DNA of 64,000 bases from Leptotrichia sp. oral taxon 212. Its GTDB lineage: Bacteria > Fusobacteriota > Fusobacteriia > Fusobacteriales > Leptotrichiaceae. Both the position numbers and the translations under genes were made by a program. Each line of letters opens with the position of its first letter. The stretch's first letter is position 1. Shown in pieces: positions 9,154 to 17,447 of the stretch. The stretch is from contig NZ_CP012410.1 of the NCBI RefSeq assembly GCF_001274535.1, positions 841,126 through 905,125 of the forward strand. The letters are read 5' to 3'. A model generated the notes under the pieces. It had not been told where the DNA came from. It saw only the letters and a program-made list of their open reading frames with translations, and ran no database searches.

Positions 9154-10065
9154 TTGAAAAAAATAACATTTATATTAATGTTTTTGCTGATAGGAACAAT
9201 GTATGCAGAAAACCGTACAAATAAAAAAAATAAAAAAGTTTTAACATCAATTCAGTCGGTTTATTCCATAGTAAAGAACATAACTAAGGATTCTGATATT
9301 GAAGTTTATTCCATATTTGATTCTGATGTTTCAATGGATTATGGAAAATCAGCCTTTGATAACAAGAATTTGGATTTGTCTTCGGCTAAAGATGCAGTGG
9401 CTGTTGTTGATGTTGCTAAAGTCTGGAATAATGATTACCTTTATGAATATGCCCGTAGAAAGAATATAAGAATTGTTGAAATTGATGCAAGTTATTCTTT
9501 TTCAGGGAATGATTATTTATCATTGTCTCTTTTAAATTATAAAAATGGAGATAGAAATCCATATGTATGGATGAGCTTTCAGAATGTCATAAAAATGGCA
9601 AATATAGCTGCTGATGACTTATCTGAACTTTTTCCTGAAAACAGTAAAATAATAGAAAAAAATCTTACAAAGTTTTCTCAGGAAATAAAAGAAATAGAAA
9701 ATGGATATCTTGAAAAGACTTTAACCTTGAGTTCATTGTCAGTAATCACTCTTACAGAAAATCTTGACTATCTGTTTAATGATTTGAATATTTTCTTTAA
9801 CTATACAGATACGAATGAAGTGACAGTAAAAAATGTTGCTGAAATTATGAAAAGGAATAATTCTAAAATTTTTATATCAGACAGATGGATAAAAAAGGAA
9901 ATTATTAATGAAATAGAGCAAAAAGGCGGAAAATTTTTAGTTCTGGATACTTTCAATATTCCAAGGGAAGTAGATGGAAAAATGGATCCGGATGGTTATA
10001 TAAAAGGAATGAAGGAAAATATGGAAAAATTAGTGGAAGCTATGCAATCCATGGATAAAAAATAA
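9154..10065 (+). CDS. Degenerate TroA/ZnuA-like substrate-binding paralogue without His ligands
   Basis: A signal peptide is followed by a fold that follows the metal-binding protein family: TSIQSVYSIVKNIT at the start, NPYVWMSFQNVIKMAN in the middle and an acidic C-terminal lobe with KIFISDRWIK. Where the family has NPH, this protein has NPY (Tyr137); the first and third His positions are also not His. So it is probably not a normal Zn/Mn binder. It may bind another ligand or regulate the transporter. The start is TTG 9154 with GGAGG nine bases before. It lies in the importer operon. Confidence 0.7.
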   Translation: MKKITFILMFLLIGTMYAENRTNKKNKKVLTSIQSVYSIVKNITKDSDIEVYSIFDSDVSMDYGKSAFDNKNLDLSSAKDAVAVVDVAKVWNNDYLYEYARRKNIRIVEIDASYSFSGNDYLSLSLLNYKNGDRNPYVWMSFQNVIKMANIAADDLSELFPENSKIIEKNLTKFSQEIKEIENGYLEKTLTLSSLSVITLTENLDYLFNDLNIFFNYTDTNEVTVKNVAEIMKRNNSKIFISDRWIKKEIINEIEQKGGKFLVLDTFNIPREVDGKMDPDGYIKGMKENMEKLVEAMQSMDKK

Positions 10066-10092
10066 TAACTTTATGAAATGAGGGAAGAAAAT

Positions 10093-10512
10093 ATGAAAAA
10101 ATTAATTATGATGTGTCTTGTTTTTATTTCAGTTACAGTTTTTGCACATGCTCCTCTTTTATCAGTAGATGACAATAAAGACGGAACCATATATATTGAA
10201 GCGGGATTTTCAAATGGTGAAAAAGCTGATGGAATGGAATTTTTTATAGTAAAGGATAAGCCGTATAATGGACCCGAAGATACTTATGAAGGGAAAATGA
10301 TAATATTTAAGGGAAAATTTGATAAAAAAAGTTCGGTAACAATTTTAAAGCCCTTAACTCCAAAGTATGAAATTGTATTCAATGGAGGAGCGGCACATAT
10401 TATTACTAAAAAAGGACCTAAACTTGAAGAAAATGAAGTTCTGGAATGGAAGAAAAAACTTGAAGAAGCTGACTATATGAATGAATGGAAGGAAAAAATG
10501 AGTCAAAAATAA
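10093..10512 (+). CDS. Small secreted protein with predicted N-terminal histidine
   Basis: I chose ATG 10093 because AGGGAAG lies just before it; an in-frame ATG at 10078 would put that site inside the gene. The signal peptide fits cleavage after VTVFA, leaving a mature protein of about 120 residues that begins His-Ala-Pro. A free N-terminal His is a metal ligand in CopC and related copper proteins, so a metal role is plausible. Other His residues are few (one in AAHII). I do not recognise the family. Its position after a metal importer supports the idea without proving it. Confidence 0.7.
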   Translation: MKKLIMMCLVFISVTVFAHAPLLSVDDNKDGTIYIEAGFSNGEKADGMEFFIVKDKPYNGPEDTYEGKMIIFKGKFDKKSSVTILKPLTPKYEIVFNGGAAHIITKKGPKLEENEVLEWKKKLEEADYMNEWKEKMSQK

Positions 10513-10577
10513 TGGGAAATTAAGATGTTATCAATTTATTGATATATTATAATATAGAATACAGGAGGTAATTTTTA

Positions 10578-11372
10578 ATGAAAAAAATTTTAGGAATTTT
10601 AGCTGTATTAACTGCAGTAAATCTAAGTGCCCACAATCAGTTTATTTACACTGATACTTTAAATGTAACTGGGAAAACATCAGTTCCTTTCAAGGTGATA
10701 TTCGGACATCCGGATGATGGTGGTGAGGAAGCTCCTATACCTGTCGGAAAGGTAAAGAATGAAACTCATATGGCAGAAAAAGTATTTGCCATACACGATG
10801 GTGAAAAAATAGATTTAACTGGAAAAGTAAAAGAAGGAAAAATAACAACAAATAAAGCTTCCGGAAGAACTTTTGACTTTACATTGGACAATGAATTAAA
10901 AGGTGGAGGAGACTGGGTAATTGTCGCTGTTCCTGGACAGACTTTTGATGATGGAAGTTCTTATCTGTTTAATGGAATTGTAAAAACGGTTATAACAAAG
11001 GATGGAAGCAAGGGAAGTGACTGGAAAAAAAGAGCTGCTGATGGTTACTATGAAATAATTCCTTTTACAAATCCGTCTGAAGTAAATGTAAACTCAGTAT
11101 TCAAAGGACTTCTTGTAGATAAAAAAGGTAATCCGATGAAGGATACAGACATTTCAATAGACTATATAAATGGTAAAGTAGATATGAAAAAAGGAACATT
11201 CACAGGGAAACTTCAGAAGGAAAAGGTTGCACTGAGAACTTATACAGACAGTAACGGTTATTTTGTAATTTCTTTTCCGCATAAGGGACTATGGTCTATA
11301 AGAGGAAGAGCAATGATAGACAGAGAAAAAAAATATGTGGAAGATACAACTTTACTGATTGAGGTAAAATAG
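10578..11372 (+). CDS. DUF4198-like secreted metal-associated protein
   Basis: The signal peptide fits cleavage after VNLSA, so the mature protein starts His-Asn-Gln. The sequence HNQFIYTDTLNV, the FGHPDDGG motif and a late Ig/carboxypeptidase-regulatory-like repeat (GLLVDKKGNPMKDTDISI ... TDSNGYFVISF) fit the DUF4198 group, periplasmic proteins often linked to nickel, cobalt or other transition-metal uptake. CAGGAGG lies about ten bases before the ATG. It is the last gene of the operon and is followed by a terminator. The metal it handles is not known. Confidence 0.75.
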   Translation: MKKILGILAVLTAVNLSAHNQFIYTDTLNVTGKTSVPFKVIFGHPDDGGEEAPIPVGKVKNETHMAEKVFAIHDGEKIDLTGKVKEGKITTNKASGRTFDFTLDNELKGGGDWVIVAVPGQTFDDGSSYLFNGIVKTVITKDGSKGSDWKKRAADGYYEIIPFTNPSEVNVNSVFKGLLVDKKGNPMKDTDISIDYINGKVDMKKGTFTGKLQKEKVALRTYTDSNGYFVISFPHKGLWSIRGRAMIDREKKYVEDTTLLIEVK

Positions 11373-11450
11373 AAAAAATAACTGTAAAGGAATTTAAGAC
11401 TTTCATTTGAAAGATTTTGAAGATTTATCATAATAAAATGATTTAAGACT

Positions 11451-11502
11451 TGTACCGATAAACTGGACAATGGAAATTGAAAAGTTTGACGGTACATTTT
11501 TT
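11451..11502 (+). terminator. Terminator of the metal-transport operon
   Basis: TGTACCG (11451-11457) pairs with CGGTACA (11490-11496), extended inward by AAACT/AGTTT, with T6 after the stem. Confidence 0.8.
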
Positions 11503-11522
11503 ATGAGAAAGTAAAGAAAAAG

Positions 11523-11551
11523 TTGAAAAAAAACCTCATATATAGTAAAAT
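11523..11551 (+). promoter_or_regulatory. Candidate promoter of the dinG-pgpH-ybeY-dgkA operon
   Basis: TTGAAA at 11523-11528 and TAAAAT at 11546-11551 are 17 bases apart, just after a terminator and about 20 bases before the first gene. The leader would be very short. Confidence 0.45.
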
Positions 11552-11569
11552 CTTTAAGTAGGAGGAGAA

Positions 11570-14041
11570 ATGAAAATTACTGATTTTATTAATGCCAATA
11601 CAATAGAAAAAATGAAAGAAGAGATAAATGGAGCAAATGGAAATGAAGTCTTTTTCAGAGGAATTCCGGATGAAGCGGAAATAGTTTCTGAAATAGAAGT
11701 CATAGCAAGGGGAAATGAATATTCCGTAGCGGCATTACTTAATATGATGAAGAAAAATGAAGTAATAATACATAATCATCCTTCAGGAGTTTTACTTCCT
11801 TCAAATGCAGATATATCTGTTTCAGGCACATACGGAAACAGTGGAGGAGGATCCTACATTATAAATAACAGTGTAGACGATATTTATGTAATAGTACCTT
11901 TAAAAAAACAGTCAGAAATAGATATAGATGAATATTTTGGAGAAAATGGAAAAATTCATAAGAAAATAGGGAAGTTTGAAACTCGTAAGGAACAGTACGA
12001 GATGTCAAAGAATATTGAAAAATGTATGAATAACAACAGGAAGCTTGTAGTTGAAGCAGGTACAGGTACTGGAAAGACAATAGCATATCTGCTGCCTACA
12101 TTACTATATGCCCTGGAAAATAATCTGAAACTCATTATTTCAACAAACACGATAAATCTTCAGGAACAGCTTATAAGCAAGGATATTCCTTTAGTTGAGA
12201 AGATAATTGAAAGAGAATTTCAATATGAAATAGTGAAGGGGAGGGGAAATTACCTCAGTAAAAGAAAACTGCACAATATGAACACAATTGTGACTGAAAA
12301 GGATACAGAAGAAGAAAAGCAGGAAAAAAAGATAATTAAAAATCTTATGGAGTGGGACAATGTTACTAAAACAGGTGACAGAGGAGAACTGAAATATGAT
12401 GTTCCATACAGGATATGGGAACAGATAAAAAGTGAAACTGATACTTGTATGGGAGTAAAATGTCAATTTTATTCAAGCTGTCATTTTTTTAAGGCAAGAA
12501 AAAATATTTCTGATGCAAATATGCTGATATTAAATCATCATATGTTTTTTGCAGATTTGTCAATAAGAAATGAAATTGGCTTCAATACAGAGTATTCGAT
12601 ACTGCCTAATTATGATATTGTTGTATTTGATGAGGCGCATAACCTTGAAGATACTGCAAGAAATTATTTTACTTATGAAATTTCAAGATATTCATTTGGA
12701 AGACTAATGGGAAGCATTCACAATACAAGGGCAACAGGTAAGAATAATGCAGGGGCATTGACAAAACTGCTGGGATATCTGAATGAGAACCTGTCTCAGG
12801 AAAGCTATGTCGGAATAGATGACATGAAGGAAGAAATTATCAATATTTTAAACAGTTTTTACAATAAGGGAAATGAAATATTTGACAGGATAATGTACCC
12901 TTTTGCTCAGGAACTCTCAAATGCTGAAATAAAGGAAAGAATAGATAGACCTAAAATAAAGAATACTAAATTCTGGAAGGAAATAGTAGATAAAAACATA
13001 GAACTGAAAGAAATATATGGTGAACTTATACGAAAAATAAATAAATTTTTAAATAATATAGAAGACTTTGACCTTGAAGATGAAGATGGAATAATTTTTG
13101 ATTTTACAAAATATTATAACAGACTGAAAGATTATTATAAAAACTTTGAATTTATTATAGAGTCAAATGACAGGGATTATGTATACTGGCTGAATTTCAT
13201 CCCTTCAAAAGCTAATATAGAACTACATGCCACACCTTTTGATATATCAGAAGATTTAAATAACAGCCTGTTCAGTAAAATGGAACGAATGGTTTTTACT
13301 TCGGCGACATTGGCTGTGGATAATAAATTCAGTTATTTCAGGGAGAGTCTAGGATTAACGGATAACAAAGGAAAAAAGGTTGAGGAAAGAATAATAGATT
13401 CCCCATTTGATTATGAAAAGCAGATGGAAGTGTATATTCCTGAAGATACACTTGATCCAAACAATATAGAATTTTTAGATGACATGGCAGGATTTGTGGA
13501 AAAAATAATAAAAAAGACAGAAGGGCATTGTTTTCTCCTGTTTACATCATACAGTTCCATGAATTATCTGTATAATAAAATAAAAGTGTATTTCAGCAAA
13601 AATGATTATACACTGATAAAACAGAATGACTATCCTAGACATGAAATGATAGAAATATTTAAAAGTTCTAAAAATCCTGTGTTATTTGGAACAGACAGTT
13701 TCTGGGAAGGAGTAGATGTGCAGGGAGAACAGCTGCAGTCTGTAATTATAGTGAAACTTCCGTTTAAAGTGCCTAATGATCCGGTAACGGAAGCTATTAT
13801 AGAAAATATAAGGGAAAAAGGGAAAAATCCTTTTAATGACTATCAGGTACCACAGGCAGTTATAAAATTCAAGCAGGGAATAGGAAGACTTATAAGGAGT
13901 AAGGAAGACAAGGGAATTATAACAATTTTAGATAACAGAGTAATAAAGAAAAGTTACGGAAAGAAGTTTTTAAGAGCATTACCAAAAAATGTAACTATAA
14001 AAAGTAGGAAAGAAATTTTAGAAATGGAAGATGCAGAGTAA
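11570..14041 (+). CDS. dinG: DinG/XPD-type DNA helicase with N-terminal RadC/JAB-like domain
   Basis: Residues 1-110 contain a RadC/JAB-like segment: Glu26, then HNHPSG (His68, His70) and Ser78/Asp81 in the JAMM spacing. The remainder is an SF2 helicase: Walker A AGTGTGKT (163-170), DEAH box, and QGIGRLIRS near the end. DinG enzymes unwind DNA 5'-3' and usually hold a 4Fe-4S cluster on four Cys. Here Cys293, Cys298 and Cys304 keep the expected spacing, but the first Cys position is Ser230 (GNYLSKRKL). Length is 823 residues. It may act in DNA repair or replication-transcription conflict. First gene of an operon with pgpH 12 bases downstream. Confidence 0.88.
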   Translation: MKITDFINANTIEKMKEEINGANGNEVFFRGIPDEAEIVSEIEVIARGNEYSVAALLNMMKKNEVIIHNHPSGVLLPSNADISVSGTYGNSGGGSYIINNSVDDIYVIVPLKKQSEIDIDEYFGENGKIHKKIGKFETRKEQYEMSKNIEKCMNNNRKLVVEAGTGTGKTIAYLLPTLLYALENNLKLIISTNTINLQEQLISKDIPLVEKIIEREFQYEIVKGRGNYLSKRKLHNMNTIVTEKDTEEEKQEKKIIKNLMEWDNVTKTGDRGELKYDVPYRIWEQIKSETDTCMGVKCQFYSSCHFFKARKNISDANMLILNHHMFFADLSIRNEIGFNTEYSILPNYDIVVFDEAHNLEDTARNYFTYEISRYSFGRLMGSIHNTRATGKNNAGALTKLLGYLNENLSQESYVGIDDMKEEIINILNSFYNKGNEIFDRIMYPFAQELSNAEIKERIDRPKIKNTKFWKEIVDKNIELKEIYGELIRKINKFLNNIEDFDLEDEDGIIFDFTKYYNRLKDYYKNFEFIIESNDRDYVYWLNFIPSKANIELHATPFDISEDLNNSLFSKMERMVFTSATLAVDNKFSYFRESLGLTDNKGKKVEERIIDSPFDYEKQMEVYIPEDTLDPNNIEFLDDMAGFVEKIIKKTEGHCFLLFTSYSSMNYLYNKIKVYFSKNDYTLIKQNDYPRHEMIEIFKSSKNPVLFGTDSFWEGVDVQGEQLQSVIIVKLPFKVPNDPVTEAIIENIREKGKNPFNDYQVPQAVIKFKQGIGRLIRSKEDKGIITILDNRVIKKSYGKKFLRALPKNVTIKSRKEILEMEDAE

Positions 14042-14053
14042 TTGGAGGATAAA

Positions 14054-16102
14054 ATGGTAATTAATATATTCGGTCGTGAAATTGTTCTGGAAATAAAGGA
14101 AAAAAGAAAACAGGGTGGTGATAATGGAAAGAAACGGAAAAAATTTCGTTTCCGTTTTATGCTTGCTATTTTTGTATTTCTAATTTTTGGTACAATTATA
14201 GAAATTTCAAGATTACAACGGGACTATAAGATTGGTTCTGTTGCTCAATCTGATATAATTGCCTATAAGAATGTTACATATTATATCGATATTCTGGATG
14301 ACAATATTCAGGATAAGATAATAAAAACTACAACTCCGGAATATGATGAAATTCCGGAAGTAAAAAAGGAAACAATAGATTCGATTAATTTTTTCTTTCA
14401 GGAGTTGAAAGTGCTGGATGTCTCAAGTGAAGAGGCTATAAAAAATTACATGAAAGATCACAAGTATAATCTTACTGTTGAAGACTATAAGCAGCTGGAG
14501 CTAAGAAACGATGTCGGATATATAGTCAATCTTATAACTGCAGCTACTGAGGTTTATAACATAGGACTGGTAAAAGCAGAAGATTTTCCAAAAATACTTA
14601 GAAAAAATGATATTAAGATGGATGAGCTGGATGCAAAGCTTTTAAGAAATTTTATTAAGCCAAATCTAAAAATAAATGATGATGCAACAGCAAAAAAGAT
14701 AGAAGAGAATATACGTTCGCTTCAGGATAAGGAAGTAAAAATATATAAAGGTGATATTATTGTAAAAAAAGGGGATACTATTGACAGTGATGCATATACT
14801 AAACTTGAAAAACTGAATATGATAAGAAAGGATGATAAAGTAAGAAAAACAACAGGACTGGCTGTAACATTCATAATGATAGCTGCTCTGTTTTATTTCA
14901 TATTAAAAAAATATTCTGAAAAGGAAGTAGAATCAAATGCATTTTATCCATCAATAATAACAATAATTATAACTAATGGACTGTATATTATGTTCTTTCA
15001 TAGTGAATACAGCATATATCTCCTGCCTTTTGCAATGATACCGATTATATTGACGGTTCTGGGAAATAAGATATATGCGTTAACTTTTACATTTTTTAAT
15101 ATGATGATCCTGTCAAGGGATGAATCATGGTTTCTTGTAACATTGGCAGTCTCGGTAGTGGCTATCTATAAGGCTGATAAATTGACAAATAGAACAAATA
15201 TAGTGAAATTAGGAATATTTTTAGGAGTTTTTCAGGCTCTTCTCACTTTGAGTTATGGACTTATAAATCAGCTTGAATTTGTGTCACTGATGTTTATGAT
15301 TATATTTTCCGTATTTTCAGGAATATTTACCGGGATGTTGTCACTGGCATTATTGCCTTATCTGGAAAATACCTTTGATATACTGACTGATATTAAGTTG
15401 CTTGAATTAAGTGATTTTTCACATACATTGTTAAAACAGCTGCTTCTTGTAGCTCCGGGAACATTCCACCACAGCATAATGGTAGGGGCACTTGCAGAAA
15501 GTGGAGCGGAGGCGGTTGGGGCAAATGCAACCTTTGCAAGAATTGCTTCTTACTATCATGATATAGGTAAAATGAAATTACCTACATTCTTTGTGGAAAA
15601 CCAGAAAGGTGGAGAAAATCCTCACGATAAGATAAAGGCTTCATTAAGTGCACTGATAATAACTTCCCATACAAAGGATGGCTATATTTTAGGAAAACAG
15701 AATAAGCTGCCAAGGGAAATCCTTAATGTAATACTGGAACATCATGGAACTACACTGGTTCAATATTTTTACTATAAAGCGCTTGAAAATGGGGAAAATG
15801 TTCTGGAATCAGATTTCAGATATAGCGGACCAAAACCTAAGACAAAAGAATCTGCTATTATACTACTCGCAGATACAATAGAAGCTGCAGTAAGATCTTC
15901 TGAAGATAAAAGTAGGGAAGGACTGGAAAATCTGATAAGATATCTAATAAGGTATAAAATCGATGATAATCAGTTAAGTGATGCAGATTTAACTTTAGGT
16001 GAAATAGAAAAAGTTACTCAGGCATTCCTTAATACTTTACAGGGTGCTTATCATGAAAGAATAAAATATCCGAAACTGGATGAAAAAATTAGGAAGAGGT
16101 AG
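14054..16102 (+). CDS. pgpH: PgpH-type 7TM-HD phosphodiesterase (cyclic-di-AMP hydrolase family)
   Basis: There is one N-terminal membrane segment, an extracytoplasmic domain of about 220 residues, then seven closely spaced membrane segments (about residues 270-460) and a cytoplasmic HD domain. The HD residues are visible as FHHSIMVGALAE (near 471) and YYHDIGKM (His501-Asp502), then ILEHHGTT. Proteins of this layout in Firmicutes degrade c-di-AMP. I chose ATG 14054, which has GGAGG before it, over TTG 14042. It is followed six bases later by ybeY, the usual neighbour order. Confidence 0.9.
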   Translation: MVINIFGREIVLEIKEKRKQGGDNGKKRKKFRFRFMLAIFVFLIFGTIIEISRLQRDYKIGSVAQSDIIAYKNVTYYIDILDDNIQDKIIKTTTPEYDEIPEVKKETIDSINFFFQELKVLDVSSEEAIKNYMKDHKYNLTVEDYKQLELRNDVGYIVNLITAATEVYNIGLVKAEDFPKILRKNDIKMDELDAKLLRNFIKPNLKINDDATAKKIEENIRSLQDKEVKIYKGDIIVKKGDTIDSDAYTKLEKLNMIRKDDKVRKTTGLAVTFIMIAALFYFILKKYSEKEVESNAFYPSIITIIITNGLYIMFFHSEYSIYLLPFAMIPIILTVLGNKIYALTFTFFNMMILSRDESWFLVTLAVSVVAIYKADKLTNRTNIVKLGIFLGVFQALLTLSYGLINQLEFVSLMFMIIFSVFSGIFTGMLSLALLPYLENTFDILTDIKLLELSDFSHTLLKQLLLVAPGTFHHSIMVGALAESGAEAVGANATFARIASYYHDIGKMKLPTFFVENQKGGENPHDKIKASLSALIITSHTKDGYILGKQNKLPREILNVILEHHGTTLVQYFYYKALENGENVLESDFRYSGPKPKTKESAIILLADTIEAAVRSSEDKSREGLENLIRYLIRYKIDDNQLSDADLTLGEIEKVTQAFLNTLQGAYHERIKYPKLDEKIRKR

Positions 16103-16108
16103 GTAAAG

Positions 16109-16573
16109 ATGCTGGAATGTGATATAACATATGAAATAGAAAATCTTGAGGAATACCTTGATGAAGAAAAAATAAAGGAATTTGGGAGTTTCATATTGAA
16201 AAGTGAATATAATGAGGAATATGAAAAAAATGACTATTATCTTTCATTGCTTATAACTACAAATGATGTTATTCAGACAATAAACAGGGATTACAGGAAT
16301 AAGGATGCTGTAACAGATGTAATTTCATTTGCCTATAATGAAACAGAAAATATAGGACCTATGAACATACTAGGAGATATTGTAATCTCTCTTGACAGGG
16401 TAAAGGAGCAGGCAAAGGAATATGGACATTCTGATGAAAGGGAATTTTACTATGTTTTTTGTCATGGACTGCTTCATCTGCTTGGATATGACCATATAAT
16501 TGAAGAAGAAAAAGCTATAATGCGAAAACGTGAGGAAGAGATACTTACGCAGTTTAATTATACAAGAGATTAA
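16109..16573 (+). CDS. ybeY: YbeY endoribonuclease
   Basis: This is a 154-residue protein with the zinc-binding signature HGLLHLLGYDH (about residues 118-128) and the upstream NRDYRNKDAVTDVISF motif. YbeY matures the 3' end of 16S rRNA and takes part in ribosome quality control. The size is normal. It lies between pgpH and dgkA, the classical order in Gram-positive genomes, which supports the call. Confidence 0.96.
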   Translation: MLECDITYEIENLEEYLDEEKIKEFGSFILKSEYNEEYEKNDYYLSLLITTNDVIQTINRDYRNKDAVTDVISFAYNETENIGPMNILGDIVISLDRVKEQAKEYGHSDEREFYYVFCHGLLHLLGYDHIIEEEKAIMRKREEEILTQFNYTRD

Positions 16574-16591
16574 ATGAATGGGGAGATGTAA

Positions 16592-17413
16592 ATGAGTGAA
16601 CAGAATCAGGATAAAAAACCTAAAAAAAGTTTTTTCATGTTTGGGAAAAAACCTGAGAAATATGACTGGGATATAAAAAAGGAAAGGGAAAGGGACCGTA
16701 GAATTGTTGACAGTTTTAATTTTGCAATAGAAGGGCTGACAGCCGCATTAAGAAATGAAAAACATATGAAATTTCATATACTGCTGGCAATAATAGTTGT
16801 AATTCTTGCGATACTTACAAATGCCACAAAAGTGGAAATATTAATAATTTCTTTATCAGTTTCATTTGTTATAATAACTGAAATGATAAATACTTCAGTT
16901 GAAGCACTTGTGGATCTTATATCTCCAAATAGGCACCCACTGGCAAAACTTGCCAAGGATGTGGCTGCAGGTGCAGTACTTGTATCAGCTATAAACGCGC
17001 TTTGTGTGGGTTATCTTCTGTTTTATGACAAACTTCTTGACATATTTGACAGTAAGAATGATTTGCATATTATGGCTGCAAGAAAAGGAAATGTTGCAGT
17101 GCTTATATTGGTTCTGACTTCAATCATAGTAGTTGTAATTAAAACCTTTTATAAACATGGAACACCTCTTGAAGGTGGAATGCCAAGCGGACATAGTGCA
17201 ATTGGCTTTGCCACTTTCGGTATAATAATGTTTATGACAAGTGATATAAGAATACAGGCATTAGGGTTATTCATGGCACTTTTGGTGGCTCAGAGCAGGG
17301 TTAAAGCCGGAATACATAGCTTCAAGGAAGTTCTTGCAGGTGGAATACTAGGATTTATGATAGCTTTTATAATTATGTTTACACTTGTGCAGTTTAGGAT
17401 ATTGTATAATTAG
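16592..17413 (+). CDS. dgkA: DgkA-PAP2 fusion: lipid kinase joined to lipid phosphatase
   Basis: Residues about 20-145 form a diacylglycerol kinase domain of the small membrane type: FNFAIEGLTAALRNEKHMK, EMINTSVEALVDLI and KLAKDVAAGAVL. Residues about 155-270 form a PAP2 phosphatase domain with KHGTPLEGGMPSGHSA and SRVKAGIHSFKEVLAG. In Gram-positive bacteria the DgkA homologue phosphorylates undecaprenol, and PAP2 enzymes dephosphorylate undecaprenyl pyrophosphate. One protein could therefore supply undecaprenyl phosphate by both routes (inference). RBS GGGGAGATG precedes the ATG. Confidence 0.92.
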   Translation: MSEQNQDKKPKKSFFMFGKKPEKYDWDIKKERERDRRIVDSFNFAIEGLTAALRNEKHMKFHILLAIIVVILAILTNATKVEILIISLSVSFVIITEMINTSVEALVDLISPNRHPLAKLAKDVAAGAVLVSAINALCVGYLLFYDKLLDIFDSKNDLHIMAARKGNVAVLILVLTSIIVVVIKTFYKHGTPLEGGMPSGHSAIGFATFGIIMFMTSDIRIQALGLFMALLVAQSRVKAGIHSFKEVLAGGILGFMIAFIIMFTLVQFRILYN

Positions 17414-17447
17414 AATATATTATTCTACAATTGAGGAGTTGCTATTA

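Noticed and set aside
14042-14053. TTG 14042 as start of pgpH
   Set aside because: The GGAGG lies just downstream of it and fits ATG 14054.
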